Below are positions 45,780 to 56,811 of a stretch of DNA of 64,000 nt, one piece after another. Location of the stretch: the NCBI RefSeq assembly GCF_041146795.1, contig NC_135169.1, positions 13,099,585-13,163,584 of the forward strand, written 5' to 3'. The notes beneath the pieces are model-generated. The model searched no databases and was not told the origin of the DNA. It saw only the letters and a list, made by a program, of their open reading frames with translations. The position numbers were made by a program, and so were the translations under genes. Each line of letters begins with the position of its first letter. Within the stretch, counting starts at the first letter, position 1. Source of the DNA: Maylandia zebra. Its lineage: Eukaryota > Chordata > Actinopteri > Cichliformes > Cichlidae.

Positions 45780-46084
45780 GGGTGGGGGGGGGCGTATCTC
45801 GCTGCTCAACTCCCTAAACAACTCCATCCCTTTATTCACCAGAGCCAGGAACTCCATAAACAACCATATCCCTCTAAACAACACCTCAAAAAACGTCATC
45901 CGTCCATCTACCACTGCCGGCAACTCCCTAAACAACTCCATCCCTTTACTCACCAGAGCCAGGAACTCCATAAACAACCCTATCCCTCTAAACAACACCT
46001 CAAAAAACGTCATCCCTCTAGGCACCAACGACTCCATCTCTTCAACTTCCTTCCCTCCATCCTCTGTGTGTCCTCCTGTCTGAG
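45723..46084 (-). CDS. V-set gene 2, predicted C-terminal exon made of tandem repeats
   Basis: Minus strand after CTGCAG, phase 1. The first part (QTGGHTEDGGKEVEE) is the same stalk as in gene 3. Then, instead of a transmembrane helix, the frame runs through the 114-bp repeat (twice GMTFFEVLFRGI...FLALV.KGMELFREL) and into the 47-bp repeat (VKYTPASNISERGREP), ending at TGA 45723-45725. The repeat peptide is moderately hydrophobic but has charges inside, so whether it can span a membrane is unclear. With the leader and V exon the product would be 261 residues. Whether this exon is used is inference. Confidence 0.45.
45807..46018. repeat. 114-bp tandem repeat, about 1.9 copies
   Basis: Units begin CAACTCCCTAAACAACTCC at 45807 and 45921. 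114 bases is 38 codons, so frames are kept from one unit to the next. Confidence 0.92.
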
Positions 46085-46322
46085 CTGCAGGTGAGAAACA
46101 GGTGTGAGGTGTCAGCGGTCAGGTAGGTGATGAGTGAAGAACAGAACAGAATCCATTTCCTCTTCAAACTGCTGTCAGACATTATCTACTGCACTCTGAT
46201 CACATCACTCAGACCAGCTGCTTTCTACAAAGTCTCATCAACAACATCTTTAGAAACAAACATCAACAACCAGGAAGCAGCTTCACCTCTGATCACACAC
46301 ACACTCAACTCTACTCACTCAC
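46085..46322 (-). repeat. Intron 2 of V-set gene 2
   Basis: 238 bases, same length as introns 2 of genes 1 and 3. It differs from them at two positions only (CAGCGGTC for CAGCTGTC near 46115, and CAACAACCAGG for CAACAAGCAGG near 46270). Confidence 0.9.
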
Positions 46323-46682
46323 CTGGAGGATCAACAGTCAGTGTGATGATGCAGATGGGATCACCGCCCAGATATGCTCTCTTCCTGCGCTTTGTTTCTG
46401 GAATCTTACGGACTGCGTATATTCCAGCATCAGCAGTCATCACATTCTTCAGAATCAAAGACACGTTTCCATCCTTCATCTGTCTGTCCTGCAGATCCAC
46501 CCGGTCCTTAAAGGATGGATGCTGCTTGAATAAGTCCAAGTGTCCATCCCGGTACAACAGGACATATTCTGTCTCCAGCTCAGGTTTGCTCCACTCTAGG
46601 CCATTGATGGTTTTGTTACCATCCAAAACTCGACATGGCAAAATGGCATTTTCACCGAGCACAGCAGTAATATTTATCTGTC
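46323..46682 (-). CDS. V-set gene 2, Ig V-set exon
   Basis: 120 codons, phase 1. It reads GQINITAVLGENAILPCRVL, LEWSKPELETEYVLLYRD, FKDRVDLQDRQM and SLILKNVMTADAGIYAV. A butyrophilin/MOG-like V-set domain close to gene 1. The F-strand cysteine is again valine (YAV). The FG loop carries TKRRKRAY and the G strand has DPICII. The B-strand cysteine and C-strand tryptophan are intact. Confidence 0.83.
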
Positions 46683-47551
46683 CTGAAAGGGAGACAAAAA
46701 AGGAGCAAAGGAAACCCCTGAGCTCAGCTGAACGGGACCAGAGTGTCCATTTGATACACTTATAATAACCCCAGTTTATATTAAATAAAATACATAATAC
46801 AAGTAAATTTCAGGTGTAATTGAGGTATATAACACATTTTCACTACAAACTTCAGTGTTTCAGGTGATGTACATTAAGCCCAGCATCCTGCAGGCCCCTA
46901 AAACCTCCTGTAATCATTAGTAAGTGTCTATTGGTGACATTTTTAAAAACAAAAATCATGAAAACCTTTTAGGAATGGAAATAAAGACCTAAGCAAATGT
47001 CACTTAATACATTTCAACATGTTGAGCTAATATCCATCCATAAAATAATATGTATATACTGTAAACCACCGATTGCTGCCTAGTTTGAGCTTTCTTTTTT
47101 TTAAACATGTTTTTGTCAGTGAGATTGAACTTGCTGAAGTCTAAACATGCTTTACTTATATAAGACGAACAGACAGCACTGAGTCACTGTCTTTGCTTTA
47201 GCTATGTACTCACACCCTAATGGCTTATTTTAAGTAGGAAAAAACCTCCGTCCTACAGATAATAAGTTATTTCATCATTAGAGTCAAACATAGGCTTAGT
47301 GACAGTGTTAAATTATAGTAAAATTGGCTCATAAATATAAAATTAAATATTTCAAACTCTCACTTCAAACTGAAGCGCTCAGGCCGAGGCATTACATAAC
47401 AGTGAGGTGACGTCGACGCAATAGGGAATAAGGAAGTGGTTTTCAACTATTAAATAAGAACTACTATAACACACGTACACTGACATTTACCGAACTAACC
47501 TAAAAAGTGGGTCCACAATCATTTCATATATCAGGAAACAGCTGAACTCAC
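46683..47551. other. Intron 1 of V-set gene 2
   Basis: Non-coding, about 870 bases, diverged from intron 1 of gene 1. No inserted element recognised. Confidence 0.65.
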
Positions 47552-47615
47552 CAGCCGAGGAAGACTTGATGAAGATGGCGAACACCAAAATCAACCAGAG
47601 CCAAAAGGAAGACAT
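47552..47615 (-). CDS. V-set gene 2, signal-peptide exon
   Basis: ATG at 47615, 21 codons plus one base to donor GTGAGT. It reads MSSFWLWLILVFAIFIKSS then SA. It aligns with the gene 1 leader (SSFWLRLILLAIFI). Phase 1 fits the V exon. The site is preceded by CAGCTGAG on the minus strand. Confidence 0.8.
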
Positions 47616-47990
47616 CTCAGCTGTTCTAAAAACTGAACAGAAAAAAAGAAGAGATCAAACCTAAAACATAAAACGATCCGTTTTCGTTTATTTCCAGTCA
47701 CTTTACTGTCTTTTTAAAAGAATCATCTAGAAAAACGTCACACAACAGGTGTCACGTTGACATAAGGTGTAAAAACGCCACAAGTGACACAGAGGTTTTC
47801 ACCATGCGTCAAGTCAAATTAAAACTGTCAGTAAACCAAGAACAAACCTTTCATCCAATCCATAAATGCCACAATGACTGAACGAAGTCTTCCTTAGTTT
47901 TTATTCGCTCACACTTGGCCGTGCTCGTGATTTTCTTGTAGGCGGGACCTACCGCTGTCCTCAGGTAGCGATCCCGTAGCGTCCTTACCT

Positions 47991-48008
47991 GAATGTTCTG
48001 GAATCTTC
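47991..48008 (-). promoter_or_regulatory. Heat-shock-element-like array upstream of V-set gene 2
   Basis: GAAtgTTCtgGAAtcTTC: four alternating GAA/TTC units at exact 5-bp spacing, the HSF binding pattern. It lies 376-393 bases upstream of the gene 2 start codon. The following 120 bases are shared with 63130-63270. Confidence 0.6.
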
Positions 48009-48360
48009 CAGGTGAACGGTGAACCAGCAGCCGCAACTAGGCAGACAAACTGACTTTTATCTTTTGTTTAATAATTGTACTATAAACTAAACATGTTTCC
48101 ACTATAGCAGCCTATAATCAATTACTACTTAAAAATGTATAAATGAAAACTGTAAGACAAACAGAAAGTAAACAAAGCTCAATAAATGACTACCAAAGTA
48201 AAACAGGAACAGATAATCAGAGTATTTTATTGATCCCCAGCATGAACTTTTGCATAAGTATTTCCTAGTTTGGTCAAATTTGCCTGATGATGGACATATT
48301 CATTGAAACTTTAGGTATCTAAATACTGGGAACCAAGTGCTTTGAACAAGTTCTGTGTTT
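48009..48360. other. Upstream flank of V-set gene 2
   Basis: 48009-48130 is a paralog of 63150-63270 (GGTGAACGGTGAACCAGC, CTATAAACTAAACATG). The rest has no feature. Confidence 0.5.
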
Positions 48361-49230
48361 TTATAAGATAAGATAAGACTTTATTGACCCCACAGCAGGA
48401 AAATTTGTGCATTACCTCAGCTCAGGTACAGATATCAGAAGAAAATAGAAATAAAATACAAACAAATACAAAATATTAAGATAATACAGTATATACAACG
48501 ATAGCATAAATATGATTATGGACAGAAGTTTGTGGAAATGCAAGAAATAAATTTAACCTTTCTTCTTCCTCTCTTCTTCAACTACTATTATTATGTAAGT
48601 AATAGATATCTATAAGTATCTATAAGTATATACATGTACATGCACACACTAATATACATATGTATACATATACATATACCTGCTCAGGCAACACGTCCAT
48701 ACATATAATAGGTGCATTATGCATGGAGAGATGACCGTGGATGTCCACAAAGTCCAGTGACTCATAACATCGTGATTGAGGAGTTAAAGAGTCTAACTGC
48801 TGTCGAGATGAATGATCTGCAAAAGCGCTCCGTCCTGCAGCGAGGGTGTTTCAGTCTCTGACTAAAGGAGCTGCTCAGCACACTCACACTCACAGATTCA
48901 TGCAGAGGGGGATGTGGGTTATTCATGATGGATGTCAGCTTTACTAACTTCCTCCTCTCACCAACAGCCTCCACAGACAGAGGACAGCTTAGCATGGAGC
49001 TAGACCTCTGCACCAGTTTATCAGTATCGCTCCTGTCCCTGTCCACGCATCCACTCCCACAGCAAGTCACTGGATAGAAAAAGGCAGATACTACCACAGT
49101 GTCACAGAATGTCCTTAACAGACTCTTGCAGACTCCAAAGGACTGCAAGAGTCCCACCACTGAGGACAGTGGGTAGTGTCGACTCTGCCCCTTCTTATAC
49201 AGGACGTCTGTATAAGAACTCTTGAGCCAC
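48361..49230 (-). mobile_element. Non-LTR retrotransposon 3' part (RT C-terminus)
   Basis: The minus frame 48762-49250 reads LYKKGQSRHYPLSS, LLRTFCDTVVVSAFFYPV and RRKLVKLTSIMNNPHPPLHE, then FCRSFISTAVRLFNSS: the C-terminal end of a fish LINE polymerase. Its 3' tail on the minus strand ends in TTATC repeats (plus strand GATAAGATAAGACTTTATTG at 48366). Confidence 0.75.
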
Positions 49231-49249
49231 GATGACCCAACAAGTTTCA

Positions 49250-49912
49250 AGAGGAGTTTCTTTTGGTATCTCGGGGGGGAAAAAAGCCCCTTTGGATTTC
49301 TCTTTGACCCACTGTCTTATTTGTAGAAATTTGAAGAAACTTTGTCCGGGAAGTTTGAATTTTTCCTTTAGTTGTTGAAAGTCAATAAATGTGTCATTAT
49401 TGTATTAATCAGCGGCAGTTCGAATATTTCTGTCCTTCCATCTCCCCAATATTGGGTCGGCAATGTGATGAGAGAGATCAGGGTTGCCCCATAGGGGTGT
49501 CCTTCTAAGAAAATAGATATTTAATTTCAGAAGCGAGTGAGATTCCTGCCAGGCGCTGAAGGTGTTAAATATTATCAAATTGTTTGTAAACTTGGATAGA
49601 CATTTTTTTGTACCTAAAATGGAACATATTTTAATAGTATGGGGTTCACCTCATGTTGTTCTATTGGAACCCATCTAACCTCACTCCTCTCTGCATGTAG
49701 CCAGATCCAAACTGATCGGTACTGGGAGGCAAGATAAGTTCCTAAAGTTTGGTAAATTAAGTTCTCTCCTTGAATATGGGGCCTGCAGAGAGGTGAGTAT
49801 AACTCTTGGATTTTTCTTTTGCGATATAAAAGAAGTTATATGTTTATTAAGCTGTTTGAAGAAACTTTTGGGAACATTTGTAGGGAGACATTGAAATAAG
49901 TAAATGAACATA
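49250..49912 (-). mobile_element. L1-like LINE fragment
   Basis: The minus frame 49681-49911 reads FIYLFQCLPTNVPKSFFKQL, NKHITSFI and LQAPYSRRELNLPNFRN, the post-RT region of L1-type ORF2. Frameshifted beyond that. Confidence 0.65.
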
Positions 49913-49913
49913 T

Positions 49914-49979
49914 TGGAGAGTTTCAGTCAGGTTTCAGAGCTCATCACAGGACAGAAACAGCTTTAGTGAACGTTACAAA
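49914..49979 (+). mobile_element. Short L2 fragment
   Basis: Nearly identical to 998-1054 (GAGTTTCAGTCAGGTTTCAG). Cut off by the hAT element that follows. Confidence 0.7.
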
Positions 49980-50239
49980 TAGTGATGTGTCCTGTGTGTC
50001 GAAGCGTCGAATCGTGTGTCGGGTAATCTCGGGGGCGTTTTTGTGAAGCGCGTATCGAGGCTCGCTTTGATTACGTATGCAGTGACGTTCGAGGCCTCGC
50101 GGGCAGTCCGTACCACGTGACTGATTCAGGGACTGGTTCACTGGTTCGCGCCAGATTCTAAATAAAATGGGCAGAAAAACACAGCTGATTTCCCATCACA
50201 CTGTGTTGTGGAATTGGATTACGTACGTGTTACATAGTT

Positions 50240-50719
50240 ACTTGAGCATTTCTCTCGCCAGGACGGAACTCATGGTGGGTTCACGCCCTTGGCCCACGCC
50301 CCTCTGAAGAGGAAACACCTGGGCCTCATCAGCGCAGCCAGCATTTAAGCCAGGGAGTGGCTTCTACTCATCGCTGGATCGTTGTGTGTGACTCGCGTCA
50401 GTGCAGCCCGACTCTGAGCAAGTTCTCTTTTGCTTCCCTGTGCAAAACGTCTAACGTTTGTTTCCTTCTGTACATAGATCCCCTGGACCCGACCCTGCAT
50501 TCCCCGAGTGGATTCCCTTTTGTGTGAGTGTTTGGTGAGAGAGCCAGAAGAGGAGCAAGTGTCTTTTCCCTGCCTGGATTTCCCCGGAGCTCTTTCCCTG
50601 TCACCGCTTTGTATATAGCACTATCCCCTGCACTGTTTGTATATACACCTTGTGGAACTGTAATAAATACTGACTGTGCCTCTGAGTCCTGCGTGTGAGT
50701 CCTCAAGCGAACCGTGACA
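50240..50719 (+). mobile_element. Solo LTR-like element, gypsy type
   Basis: Ends CAAGCGAACCGTGACA (the reverse begins TGTCACGG, common in fish gypsy LTRs). It has a TTTAAGCC box near 50346 and AATAAATACTGACTG near 50662. The left end is uncertain. Confidence 0.5.
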
Positions 50720-50930
50720 GTTATGCATAAGACCTCCGTTGTTTACAGCGCTGTCAGGCGCTGTTTTTTCCTTTTTAAATACTTCCGAAAAGAAAACCTA
50801 ATTTCTGCCGTTCAATAGGCTACTAAAATAATTTAAACTTTTTAACATTATGCAAAATTGCAAAACGCTAAGGTGTGTCTCTAATAAAACCTCTGTAATT
50901 TGCTCTGCTTCAATTCAGCAGCATCAGGTA

Positions 50931-51226
50931 ATGTTCATTTGTTGATTAATGGTTCGTTCTTTCGTTTTTTTGATCTACTGCAGAATATTTTTATAAAAAC
51001 ATTTTTCTGTTTTATTTTACTTTGACACAAAGGCATCTGCAGTGATGCTTACACCTTTTATAAAGTCTCGCAAGTGTCAGCTTTCTTTTTATAGATATAA
51101 AAATATGAAAATGTACTGATCCATGATCTGAATTATAATATTTCTGACTGTGTGAGGCAAAATTTCCCCGGATCGAATTGAATTGGAATCGAATCGATTC
51201 TAGAAATCAGTGACGATACCCAGCCC
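50931..51226 (+). repeat. Interspersed repeat, copy 1
   Basis: Collinear with 54731-55047: TGATGCTTACACCTTTTATA, AGTGTCAGCTTTCTTTTT and GTGACGATACCCAGCC. Confidence 0.75.
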
Positions 51227-51507
51227 TGGCAACGGTAACAGTTACACAATCATACCAAAACTGTCCTGATAGTTTCCACTTTCTCTTTTGTATCAGACAT
51301 ACTGAGACAATATTCGGGATAAATAACCATGAAAACAATTTATTTATTCAGTTTACACATAATGTTATAATCATTTAGCCTGTTTCACTTGAATCGTCCA
51401 CTTGATGGCGCAGTAGAGCAAATGACCATCACAATGCTTCGAACCATGAGTCAACCAGTTGGATAGAAAGCTTTAGTTCATCACGAGGCTTCATCTCACC
51501 ATCACTA

Positions 51508-52674
51508 ATTTCCATTTAATTTATTAAGACAAATTAACATAACTGTACAAAGACATACTTAAATTTAGAATACTTTCCATATCATTTATGTGAATAAATT
51601 ACACAGTTTTTACAATGTGCAATGATGAAGCCTTATTTTTTGTCACTTGCAGTTGCCTGCAGCGAAAAATTAGACCTCCAATCATACATATATTACACAA
51701 ACATCACATTGGGGAAACCGGTCAGAACAGGTAACGTAGAGAAAAACAATGAAATGTATAGCACAATAGGGGGTGGAGGAGAAAAAAAGAGAACTCTACT
51801 CAGACTGAGCTCCTGGTAGGAGATCAGTATGAGAACATGAAACAAAAAAAACTCCTCGCCACAAAAAGCACATGACTTCACACCATAACATGAAATGATA
51901 ACAGCAACAGGGGTGGGTAAATGGGGTGAGAGTTTGGTGATGTAGACAGCAGCATCCGGTCCTGCAGCATGACTCTGCGCTGGTCCAGTCGACCCATGAG
52001 CCCTTCCCTCTATAGCGGCTTGCCTTGTGGGGTTTTGAACAGCTGTAACCACTTTCTTTAATCTTCGATATGCCAGGGCCAAGCCAGCTCCGATCGGCAA
52101 AAACCCTGTTATCATTCTTCCAAATAGGTATAAATCTTCTAGGTCCTCAATAGACAGTCCCTCCAGGCACACGATGTGCCAATGCTGCCACCCAACCATC
52201 ATGCATCTGAAAGGTAACGTCCCTTGAACATGGTTGAACTCTCCTGAACATGATTTTCTGTGTCCCTGCTCCAAATCAGGGCATCCGATGTAAATGTTGC
52301 AGTCGGGAAAACAAATTCAAAATTATTACTATTTCTTGAGCTTATCAGAAGTCGAAAGCTGCAGACAAGTCAGCTCTCAGGATCCTTTGCACTCACAAAA
52401 AAAGACTTCAAGGAGGGAGCTGAATGATTAGTACAGACATGTGGACCAGACTCTATGAACTCTGAGCAGATTCAACAGTTTTTGACCAGTTTTTTCCTTA
52501 TGTGATTCATAAAGCTGACTCACACAGACAGACGTCTGTACTGCTGCTGTTGTTTTATAGTGTTCACAGAAGAGGATGCTGCTGCAGGAAACTCTGGTTT
52601 GGTTGTTTGAGATTATCTGTTGGTCAGCTGCATCATCAGCATGTGAGTTAAAATGGGAAAAGTTCTGAGGTCTT
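51508..52674. other. 3' flank and UTR side of V-set gene 3; unplaced ORF
   Basis: 52300-52674 would be the 3' UTR of gene 3. A 193-codon minus frame (51693-52274; RMITGFLPIGAGLALAYRR, RLKKVVTAVQNPTRQAAIEG) has a protein-like N-terminal half, but I cannot name it. It could be a retroelement remnant. Confidence 0.35.
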
Positions 52675-52883
52675 TCAAACTGGCTGAAGTTCAATTGGAG
52701 GCTCGTATGAACCCTGCTTCTGCTGTGCTTTACATTTTCTGTAGATAAGAAAAAAGCCAACAGCGAAAAGCACAGCAACAACTGACAGTCCAGCTATTAG
52801 TAAATACAATTTTTCCTCCTTCCCTCCTGCCTCCTTCTCTTCAACTTCCTTCCCTCCATCCTCTGTGTGTCCTCCTGTCTGAC
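52675..52883 (-). CDS. V-set gene 3, C-terminal exon (stalk, TM, tail)
   Basis: Minus strand after CTGCAG, phase 1, ends TGA 52675-52677. It reads QTGGHTEDGGKEVEEKEAGG, KEEKLYLLIAGLSVVAVLFA, VGFFLIYRKCKAQQKQGSYE and PPIELQPV. An acidic stalk is followed by a clear 23-residue transmembrane helix (LYLLIAGL to FFLIY), a basic stop-transfer (RKCK) and a short tail with one tyrosine (SYEPP). This is the ordinary form of the exon that is altered in genes 1 and 2. Confidence 0.8.
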
Positions 52884-53121
52884 CTGCAGGTGAGAAACAG
52901 GTGTGAGGTGTCAGCTGTCAGGTAGGTGATGAGTGAAGAACAGAACAGAATCCATTTCCTCTTCAAACTGCTGTCAGACATTATCTACTGCACTCTGATC
53001 ACATCACTCAGACCAGCTGCTTTCTACAAAGTCTCATCAACAACATCTTTAGAAACAAACATCAACAAGCAGGAAGCAGCTTCACCTCTGATCACACACA
53101 CACTCAACTCTACTCACTCAC
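52884..53121 (-). repeat. Intron 2 of V-set gene 3
   Basis: 238 bases; by eye no difference from 21095-21332 over the full length. Confidence 0.9.
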
Positions 53122-53451
53122 CTGGAGGATCAACAGTCAGTGTGATGGTGTTGCTGAGCCTCATTTCTTTTCCGACTAACACCTTACACTCGTATGTTCC
53201 AGCATCGGCAGTCGTAACATTCTTTAGAATCAGAGACACGTCTCCATCCTTCATCTGTCTGTCCTGCAGATCCACCCGGTTCTGAAAAGATTGATGCTGG
53301 TTTCCTGGAACAAACACATCATCCCGGTACAAAAGGACATATTCTTCCCCCAGGTCAGTTCTGCTCCACTTTACATGGATGGCTTTGTTGTTTGGAGCTT
53401 GGCACGGGAAAGGGACGTCCTGTCCAGAATGAGCTGTGATGCTTTTCTGGC
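53122..53451 (-). CDS. V-set gene 3, Ig V-set exon
   Basis: 110 codons, phase 1. It reads GQKSITAHSGQDVPFPCQAP, VKWSRTDLGEEYVLLYRD, FQNRVDLQDRQM, SLILKNVTTADAGTYECKVL and NTITLTVDPP. It has the full canonical set: B-strand C, C-strand W and F-strand C (YEC). It is ten residues shorter than gene 2 because it lacks the basic FG-loop insertion. With leader 62684-62756 and exon 52675-52883 the product would be 203 residues. Confidence 0.85.
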
Positions 53452-53937
53452 CTGAAAGAGGAAATAACACAGAGCAGAGAGGTTAATGTAAAACTACACT
53501 AAGGATCAGAAACCAGTTAGGTCTGTTGAGCTGAAAAAGGAAGAGAATATTATATGAGACTCTGTGTGTGCTGTTCAACCAGGACAAAAGTGGTTTTAAA
53601 TAAATTATTTAAAACTAAAATTTGTAAATAAATTCAGTTCTGTGGTTTCTGACGTGAACTTTTTTCCTACACATTTCAGTGTTTTTGCCAGTACATAAAA
53701 CCCCACAGCCCTGCAGGGCCCATGTGTTTCACACGAAAAATATACAGAGGGCAATAAAGAACCAGACAGAAGTCAACCCTTCGAACAATTTGGCATGTTC
53801 AGCTGACATCCATCCACTCTGGAAGAAGATGAGCTCAGTTATTTATGTGTGGAGGAGGCTAGCTGTGTGAACTTCAAGCTCTGCTGATGGTTTATTAATT
53901 TACCAACATTTCCCTGGTAAATGCTGGTAAATTTAAG

Positions 53938-53985
53938 GAGCTTTAACTCCTCAGTCAGAGAAGTTAAAGCTCCTCTGACTGAGCT
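53938..53985. other. Two interlocked inverted repeats
   Basis: AGGAGCTTTAACT (53938-53950) pairs with 53964-53976. CTCAGTCAGAG (53952-53962) pairs with 53975-53985. The order is the one expected for an H-type pseudoknot in RNA. Confidence 0.6.
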
Positions 53986-54730
53986 TTAACTATTAAACTG
54001 GGCTGATGTGCTACAGCTTCTCCCAGAAAGACTGAATCTATTGTTTGTTGATCAAATCTAAAACAATTCCCAGATGCAGACTTCTTGAAAGAGGATGCCG
54101 AGTAGACGACAACAGATTGAAGCACAGAAACAAAGCATCATGGTAGTAAGACGCGTATTTGCTGCCGCCATATTGCTGAAGGCATTTAAACACCCGACCT
54201 GTTCCTGTAAAATGCAGTTTCCATCATTTTACATGTGTTTTTCATTTTCAGGGAAATAAAAAACAAAAAAATCTAAAAAGAAACTGAGAAAAACGTCCAA
54301 CAATTAGGAAGCTGCTTGATGATATTTTAATACTATTAGTTTTTAATCAAATGTACAGAATTTAATCTGACTGAAGTTACATAACTGAGTTGGTTGATTG
54401 GTTGTGTTCAATAGACTTACATTAGTTCATGTTAGCTAACTAGTAACAGAACCAATAACACAGAGGAAAATAAGGACACTAAAACAAAAAATCAGTCAAC
54501 AGGGGGTCACTTTTGTGCTGCTCCTGGCTGTAAGTTTAAGTCTAAGTTAAGAAACCGAGGATATACTTTCTCTCTCTTAACAGTAAGTGGTGCTTTCTAG
54601 TTTGACAAGCTGCACTGACACAAGAAAATCCAGCTGTTAGTTGTAATGTTGGGTTTGTAGAGCACTTTATGAATGTGAATTGTGTGGAGGAGAGTCTGAT
54701 CCGTCGGCAAAAAATGCACTTTCTAGTGTT

Positions 54731-55047
54731 CATTAATGTTGATTAATGGTTTTCTTTTGTTTTTGATCTACTGCATAACATTTTTTTTTATAAAATCCCA
54801 GGCCAGGAAAATCACCTTTATGTTTTTCTGTGTCCTATCCTACTATCCTACAAAGCTGCTGTGATGCTTACACGTTTTATAAAGTCTCGTAAGTGTCAGC
54901 TTTCTTTTTAGAGATATAGAAATATGGAAATGTACTGATGCATGATCAAAATTATAATATTTCTGTCTGTCTGAGGCAAAATTTCCCCAATTCAAATTGA
55001 GTCGGAATCGAATCGATTGTAGAAATAAGTGACGATACCCAGCCATA
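54731..55047 (+). repeat. Interspersed repeat, copy 2
   Basis: Partner of 50931-51226; family unknown. Confidence 0.75.
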
Positions 55048-55567
55048 ATCGGCACTGTTTTATGCAATTAAACAATTTACAACATAACAGCCCACTAACC
55101 ACTACACACATATCACCCCATCAGCACATCTGTAGGAAAAACAAGTCAAGGTAGATTCCAATTCATTTCCTACGGTGGTCACTTTTGACTGGAAAGACCA
55201 CAGATGTAACAAAGTTGATTAAAACACACAAAATTTAATGAAAGAGGTGCTCATCACTTTAATATATTCAAGTACATAGTGTGGAGGATGTCATAAGGCC
55301 TCGAGGCATTTGGATGTAAAACACAGCTTCACAGACAGGGTTTCATCCATGTATATTACAGGTACTGCGCTGCAGTGGTTTGTATATCTAAGAGAGTCTA
55401 ATTTGTTCATGTAAATGGAGAGTCCTCTTCACACACTAAAGTTAATTAAGTTTTCATCAGAAGATATAGCATTCATTTTCATGATTTTGTGATTTACTTT
55501 CCTGGATGATTGAGAATGCATCAAGAAATTACTTGAAAAGTAACTATTGCGTTACTTAAAAAAACTG

Positions 55568-56290
55568 TTTAACCCTCTGGGGTCCAGGGTATAATTGGCC
55601 ATTTTTCACTACTTTTGATTTTCCCTCCACATTTCACCTTTAAAAATTATTTACTTTGCCTTCTTTGGTATCATCATTTTCAGCACAACCTGACGTGTCT
55701 GAATTTACAGTTATGTTTTCATTTTGACATACTGTATTAACACAATTGATCCAAAATCAGACAAAAACCATAAAATCAGAGTAGAAAAAGTTATATTTTT
55801 TTACTGTAACAACCACAAACATTTTATTGAATCATATTTCATAACTTTGACAATTAATATTTGCATCTAATTTTAAAATTTTAAAAAGTTTTGCAAACAA
55901 CAAAGTTATTTGAATCCATTTACCTTTTACCATTTTTTAAAACAACCGTTTCAAACTATTTACAGAACAATCAGCTGTTCTGCCTTCAATAAGATGCCTC
56001 ACAAATTATTTGTGCCACTCCAAAAATATAATTTCTGTCCACTATGAAGGAGAACATCACAGCCTGATACCTGCAGGTCTGAGCAGCAGGTGTATCACGC
56101 CTGTTTCTACCTGGAGACAGCAGTCGCCTCATTGTTCTGATACACAACACAAAACTATCCACAACACTACACGTGAACTACACAAGACGACACATTAACT
56201 ACACACTCCAAACACGCTAAACGTCACAAATCTCTCACATCTCAAAACTCACTCTCTCTCTCGCTGTCACTCCTAAAACTTCCCCTAGTT
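55568..56290. mobile_element. Possible piggyBac-like remnant
   Basis: TTAACCCTCTGGGGTCCAGG at 55570 has the TTAA plus CCC start usual for piggyBac-type ends. The other end was not located. Confidence 0.3.
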
Positions 56291-56542
56291 TTGTTTGGTT
56301 TTTAGCTCATAAGCAGAGAGTGCTTGCTAGCGCTAATGTGGTGAAACTATTGAGGAAAAATATTGTTTATCATGACTCTGGTTTCAATTGGCCTATCAAT
56401 TTAAAAACTGGTATATCTCACCTTGTTGCTTTGTCTTTAAGTGGTCATGTGACTGACTTACCACGACTACTTTATTCTTCCTCAGTCAAACAGCAGCTCT
56501 CATGCGATTGTTTTGCCCATGAGCTCCAGGTGTTGTGCTAGA

Positions 56543-56804
56543 CAGTGATGTGATTACCGTCCGCGGGAGCGCGCAGCTGCTTAAAGCTGTAGCGTCCAGA
56601 TTACTTACAGCTACTTCCTGCAGCTGATATAAGATGTGGTAAACTGAACACAGCTTCAACCGTCTGTTTGTTGAAAAATAGTAACAGACTGCATTTTCTT
56701 GTTAGTAACTATAATGGCGTTGTAACGATAGGAATAGTAATTAGTTAGATTACTCGTTACTGAAAAAAGTAACGCCATTAGTAACGCCGTTATTCCCATC
56801 ACTG
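56543..56804. mobile_element. hAT-type MITE
   Basis: Begins CAGTGATGTGATTACCG and ends CGGCGTTA-type text with CATCACTG on the plus strand (other strand CAGTGATGGGAATAACGGCG). GTAACG repeats are near the right end. Target duplication not clear. Confidence 0.65.
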
Positions 56805-56811
56805 AACACAC

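Larger units (their letters stand above)
49980..51507. mobile_element. hAT-like element with nested LTR
   Basis: Left end TAGTGATGTGTCCTGTGTGT; right end, other strand, TAGTGATGGTGAGATGAAGC. CpG-rich GAAGCGTCGAATCG text is near the left end and CTTCGAACC near the right. An LTR (about 50240-50719) and a second repeat (50931-51226) lie inside it. No target duplication was identified. Confidence 0.55.

Noticed and set aside
52428..52781. Minus frame overlapping the gene 3 C-terminal exon
   Set aside because: It is in a different frame from the one fixed by the V-exon phase and lacks the RKCK-type stop-transfer and stop that the chosen frame gives.
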